From the NCBI GenBank assembly GCA_022712835.1, contig JAFLJU010000414.1:1-8563 (forward strand): DNA of 8,563 bases, in the 5' to 3' direction. The notes under the pieces are model-generated. The model saw only the letters and a list, made by a program, of their open reading frames with translations, had not been told where the DNA came from and made no database searches. Shown here piece by piece: positions 6,297 to 8,563 of the stretch. This DNA is from Desulfobacteraceae bacterium (GTDB lineage Bacteria > Desulfobacterota > Desulfobacteria > Desulfobacterales > Desulfobacteraceae). Numbering within the stretch: the first letter of the stretch is position 1; the number at the start of each line of letters is the position of its first letter. The translations under genes and the position numbers were made by a program.

Positions 6297-7097
6297 TTAT
6301 TTTCCGCTTCCCCTGGCAAATCGCCGGGTTAGATAGCCTGCCAATATGGGGGTTGATACGGTAAGGGCAATCATGACAGTCCCCAGGGCATTGATCTCCG
6401 GGCTGATGGAATTTCTCAGCATCCCGAATATTTTAACGGGCACGGTCTGGTTCTGTGCGGTTGCCCAGAAAAGAGTGGCCGTGACATCATCAAAGGAGAT
6501 GGTGAAAGAAAACAGCATACCGGCAAAAATAGCCGGGGCCAACAGGGGAAAGGTAATTTCCCGAAAGGTCTGGAAGGGACTTGCCCCCAGGGAGAGAGCC
6601 GCCTCTTCATATTCTTTTTTGATCCCCACAAGCCGGGCCTGAACGATCAAAAGCACGTAGGGGAGGGTCAATACCACATGTCCAACCACCAGCATGGCAA
6701 AACTTTTGGGTTGTTGCAGCCACCGGATGAACAAAAGAAGTGCTACGCCAAGCACCACTTCGGGAATCATGATGGGGGCGATGAGCAGGGTATTGATCAA
6801 TTCTTTCCCCCGAAATTCATACCGGATAAATGCCATGGCCGCCGGAACCCCCACTGCGGTTGAAAAAATGGCCGTCAGGGTGCCCAGAACCATGGAATTT
6901 TTGAATGCATCCAGGATGGTGGAATTATGGGAAAGTTTAACAAACCATTTAAAGGAGAATCCCTCCATGGGAAATGATCCAAACTGCTGGGGATTAAAGG
7001 CCAGAATCACCACCGCCACAATGGGGGTGAACATCCAGATATACACCACCAGGGTATATAGTTTGATCAATGTCCATCCAGAAATCATTTTTCTCAT
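6297..7097 (-). CDS. PotC-like ABC transporter permease
   Basis: This 266-residue inner-membrane protein has about six hydrophobic segments, roughly at 12-33, 66-90, 101-126, 135-155, 186-208 and 237-257. The cytoplasmic EAA loop that docks on the ATPase is clear: EEAALSLGASPFQTFREITF (164-183) followed by PLLAPAI. PotC-type features include the N-terminal YTLVVYIWMFTPIVAVVILAFN and the ISFDDVTATLFW segment after the EAA loop. The second is close to the PotC/YdcV consensus, where a similar acidic pair follows the loop. Length is normal for PotC. The ATG start has AGGAG about six bases upstream, and this site overlaps the end of the preceding permease gene (8-bp gap), so the two permeases are probably translated together and form a heterodimeric channel. 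Confidence 0.93.
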   Translation of the reverse strand: MRKMISGWTLIKLYTLVVYIWMFTPIVAVVILAFNPQQFGSFPMEGFSFKWFVKLSHNSTILDAFKNSMVLGTLTAIFSTAVGVPAAMAFIRYEFRGKELINTLLIAPIMIPEVVLGVALLLFIRWLQQPKSFAMLVVGHVVLTLPYVLLIVQARLVGIKKEYEEAALSLGASPFQTFREITFPLLAPAIFAGMLFSFTISFDDVTATLFWATAQNQTVPVKIFGMLRNSISPEINALGTVMIALTVSTPILAGYLTRRFARGSGK

Positions 7098-7105
7098 AAG
7101 GGCTC

Positions 7106-7972
7106 CTATCCGTTGCTCAGGGATTTAAATATCTGGTTGATGCCCATGTAGCGATTGTAGGTATAGACAATGACACCCAATAGCAGCATCAGAATTACGC
7201 TGATGGCAGATCCAAAGGGCCAGTCAAGGGTGCCGATCACCCGTTTAAAAATCAGGTTGGCGATCATCTCATTGCCCGGCCCCCCCAGGATCATGGGGGG
7301 CAGATAGGTGCCACAGGTCAGAACAAAGACCAGAAGACAGCCAGCACTCACCCCTGGCATACTTAAGGGCAGGGTGACTTCTCTGAATGCTTGCCATTCG
7401 GTACAGCCCAGGCTTTTGGCCGCCTCTGCCAGGCTCTTGTCTATCCCGTCCAGGCTGACATAAATATTTAAAATCATGAAGGGCAGTAAATACTGCAGCA
7501 ACCCCATGATCACCGCCCCTTCATTGTACAGCAGGGCCAGGGGACTTGAAATAAACCCGGCCTTGAGCAGCAAATGGTTGATTAAGCCCGAATCCCCGAG
7601 AATATTAATCCAGCTTAGGGTTCGGATAATAAAGCTGATCCAGAAGGGCAGCATGACCAGCAGCATCAGATAGGGTTTGAGCCGGGAAGTGGTTTTATAA
7701 AAAAAATAGGCAGGGATATACCCCAGAACCAGACAGAGGGCCACGGTTTCAAGGGCCACTCGCAGGGTATTAAGCAGGATGACCGGATAAAAGGAGTCCA
7801 CAAAAAATTTGGCATAATTTCCAAACTGGAAGGCCGGGATATCGTGGCCGCTGGGGGCTCTAAGCCAGAAGCTGTAAACAATAACAAAACAGACAGGGAT
7901 CACAAGGAGTAAAAAAACGGCTGTCAGGGAAGGCGATAAGAGCAGCCATGGTTTCCACTTTTTTTCTTTCAT
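7106..7972 (-). CDS. PotB-like ABC transporter permease
   Basis: The first gene of the operon encodes a 288-residue membrane protein, the likely partner of the PotC-like subunit. Hydrophobic segments are seen near 10-35, 64-92, 100-124, 152-173, 203-225 and 255-275. The EAA loop is LAEAAKSLGCTEWQAFREVT (181-200) followed by LPLSMPG. Typical PotB features are LLPFWISFIIRTLSWINILG-like residues (the LPFWISFIIRTLSW segment, 108-121), GLINHLLL and the GPGNEMIANLI segment after the EAA loop. The N-terminus KEKKWKPWLLLSPSLTAVFL has the usual positive charge before the first helix. The ATG at 7970-7972 has only a weak, distant purine-rich site (AAGGAACGGG). Upstream lies the 359-bp regulatory gap, so transcription of the whole minus-strand cluster probably begins there. 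Confidence 0.93.
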   Translation of the reverse strand: MKEKKWKPWLLLSPSLTAVFLLLVIPVCFVIVYSFWLRAPSGHDIPAFQFGNYAKFFVDSFYPVILLNTLRVALETVALCLVLGYIPAYFFYKTTSRLKPYLMLLVMLPFWISFIIRTLSWINILGDSGLINHLLLKAGFISSPLALLYNEGAVIMGLLQYLLPFMILNIYVSLDGIDKSLAEAAKSLGCTEWQAFREVTLPLSMPGVSAGCLLVFVLTCGTYLPPMILGGPGNEMIANLIFKRVIGTLDWPFGSAISVILMLLLGVIVYTYNRYMGINQIFKSLSNG

Positions 7973-8134
7973 ATGTATAGGTCCCGTTCCTTTTTGTTTT
8001 ACCGATCCATCGGGTTTAAATTATGTTGTTTGTATGAATTAACCCGGGGTTTTTGCAACCTCCGAAATTTTTCCATACAGAACAGATCTTACAAGATGTA
8101 TACCTGGGGGCAATTTATTTTGTAACATTCTGAA

Positions 8135-8163
8135 AATATAGAGTAAAAATAAATTTATTGAAA
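8135..8163 (-). promoter_or_regulatory. Weak candidate sigma-70-type promoter for the operon
   Basis: On the minus strand TTTCAA (8158-8163) and TATATT (8135-8140) are separated by 17 bp. The -10 matches 5 of 6 consensus bases but the -35 only 3 of 6, as might suit an activated promoter. The nearest dyad (8191-8208) would be centred about 70 bp upstream of the start, a usual activator position. This could easily be chance in A+T-rich DNA. Confidence 0.25.
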
Positions 8164-8190
8164 TAAGTCGGTACTGCAACAATGGGGGTG

Positions 8191-8208
8191 TGATTCACTT
8201 TAGAATCA
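8191..8208. promoter_or_regulatory. Dyad operator candidate 1 (TGATTC-N6-GAATCA)
   Basis: TGATTC-acttta-GAATCA is a perfect inverted repeat with 6-bp arms and a 6-bp centre. The 6-6-6 layout equals that of known TyrR boxes (TGTAAA-N6-TTTACA), although the bases differ. It is the dyad closest to the operon. Confidence 0.6.
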
Positions 8209-8250
8209 ATTTTTTTAGATAACGCACTGAAATAAAAAGAAATATACGAT

Positions 8251-8268
8251 AGATTCAATGTTGAATCA
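8251..8268. promoter_or_regulatory. Dyad operator candidate 2 (AGATTC-N6-GAATCA)
   Basis: AGATTC-aatgtt-GAATCA repeats the arms of dyad 1 with one mismatch at the outer base. The inner part, GATTCAA-tg-TTGAATC, is a perfect palindrome with 7-bp arms. Its centre is exactly 60 bp from that of dyad 1. Confidence 0.6.
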
Positions 8269-8316
8269 ACTCTATTGCGAGCCGAAGGCCCTGTTAAAAG
8301 AAGGATAGCAATTTTT

Positions 8317-8334
8317 TGATTTGGAAATGAATCA
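8317..8334. promoter_or_regulatory. Dyad operator candidate 3 (TGATTT-N6-GAATCA)
   Basis: TGATTT-ggaaat-GAATCA has the same 18-bp layout with one imperfect arm. It overlaps the stop codon of the regulator gene (8332-8334) and lies 66 bp from the centre of dyad 2. It is the weakest of the three alone but is supported by the shared right arm. Confidence 0.45.
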
Positions 8335-8563
8335 AGCCAGCTGGTTTTCCATTGTCAAGCCGTGCTTTTTTAATTTCCGCACCACCGTGGGTTGGCTGAT
8401 GCCCAGAAAAATGGCCGCCTCTCGGGTGGTCCTACATTGTTTAACCGCCTGGGTGAGCGTCTCATATTCCATCACCGTAATCTTTTCCGGAAGACTTGCA
8501 TTTTGAGCGGAAGATGGCACGGCCGTCACCCGGGGCTGCACATTCTCAGTTGCCCGGACAATA
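8332..8563 (-). CDS. TyrR/RocR-type transcriptional regulator, C-terminal part
   Basis: The reading frame is open from the window edge to a TGA at 8332-8334, so the start lies outside. The visible tail of about 76 residues has a linker (PRVTAVPSSAQNASLPEK) and then a Fis-like helix-turn-helix: YETLTQAVKQCRTTREAAIF followed by LGISQPTVVRKLKKHGL. The GISQPTVVRKLKKHG recognition segment is typical of the TyrR-type HTH that ends many sigma-54-interacting activators (TyrR, RocR and PrdR groups), often with PAS and AAA+ domains upstream; those domains would lie beyond the edge. A GTG at 8539-8541 could in principle start a short protein, but a C-terminal fragment is far more likely. Members commonly regulate amino acid uptake and catabolism. 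It is co-directional with the operon and borders the three dyads, so it is the natural candidate to bind them. Confidence 0.85.
   Translation of the reverse strand, partial: IVRATENVQPRVTAVPSSAQNASLPEKITVMEYETLTQAVKQCRTTREAAIFLGISQPTVVRKLKKHGLTMENQLA

Larger units (their letters stand above)
7973..8331 (-). other. Regulatory gap between regulator and operon
   Basis: This 359-bp A+T-rich stretch carries no credible gene. It holds three 18-bp dyads (listed separately; the third extends three bases into the regulator gene) and a weak candidate promoter. It also has a 12-bp inverted repeat, ATCTT-AC-AAGAT, at 8086-8097 of unknown meaning. No sequence with the GG-N10-GC spacing and good -24/-12 match to a sigma-54 promoter was found on the operon strand downstream of the dyads. 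No clear intrinsic terminator follows the regulator stop, so read-through from the regulator gene into the operon is possible. Confidence 0.7.

Noticed and set aside
8276..8291. GG-N10-GC spacing on the minus strand as a sigma-54 promoter
   Set aside because: The elements (GGGCCT and TCGCAA) match TGGCAC/TTGCA poorly, and dyad 2 would fall on the transcription start, which is wrong for an enhancer. The spacing alone is common by chance.
8281..8300. GGGCC-TTC-GGCTC hairpin as a terminator for the regulator gene
   Set aside because: The stem is short with a G-T pair and a three-base loop, and no T-run follows on the minus strand.

Overview
The window looks like a chromosomal segment from an anaerobic, sulfate-reducer-like member of the Desulfobacterota (Desulfobacteraceae-like). 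This is an inference from gene content: a CxxCH cytochrome c fragment, a radical SAM enzyme, a Tat-exported solute-binding protein and moderate G+C. No rRNA or marker gene is present, so the taxonomy is only suggestive.

Layout. Positions 1-180 (+ strand) hold the 3' end of a c-type cytochrome that converges on everything else. All other genes are on the minus strand and read from right to left. At 8332-8563 is the C-terminal end of a TyrR/RocR-type transcriptional regulator, cut by the window edge. A 359-bp regulatory gap (7973-8331) follows, carrying three 18-bp dyads of one architecture (WGATTY-N6-GAATCA). Then comes a probable operon: PotB-like permease (7106-7972), PotC-like permease (6297-7097), Tat-secreted solute-binding protein (5066-6226), PotA-like ATPase (3884-4999), an unrecognised 108-residue protein (3394-3720), a double-length KamA-family radical SAM protein (881-3397) and a LytM/M23-fold protein without a signal peptide (199-861).

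How the genes may work together. The first four operon genes make a complete importer of the spermidine/putrescine (PotABCD) superfamily. The next three are tightly spaced (GTGA overlap, then 19 bp) and look like the intracellular processing module for whatever is imported. The natural guess is a polyamine, amino acid or other amino compound, sensed by the TyrR-type regulator. The most unusual part is the 838-residue KamA-like protein. It contains two copies of the aminomutase-like fold about 337-340 residues apart. Only the first copy has the CxxxCxxC cluster motif, and the usual glycine-rich PLP-lysine motif of lysine 2,3-aminomutase is not visible in either copy. I found no description of this gene set in memory, so it may be an undescribed uptake-and-conversion system.

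Smaller structures of interest are a perfect 16-bp inverted repeat next to the ATPase start codon, four 18-bp tandem repeats ahead of the 108-residue gene that stay open in its frame, a 9-bp repeat inside the radical SAM gene, and an A8 run at the boundary between its two halves.
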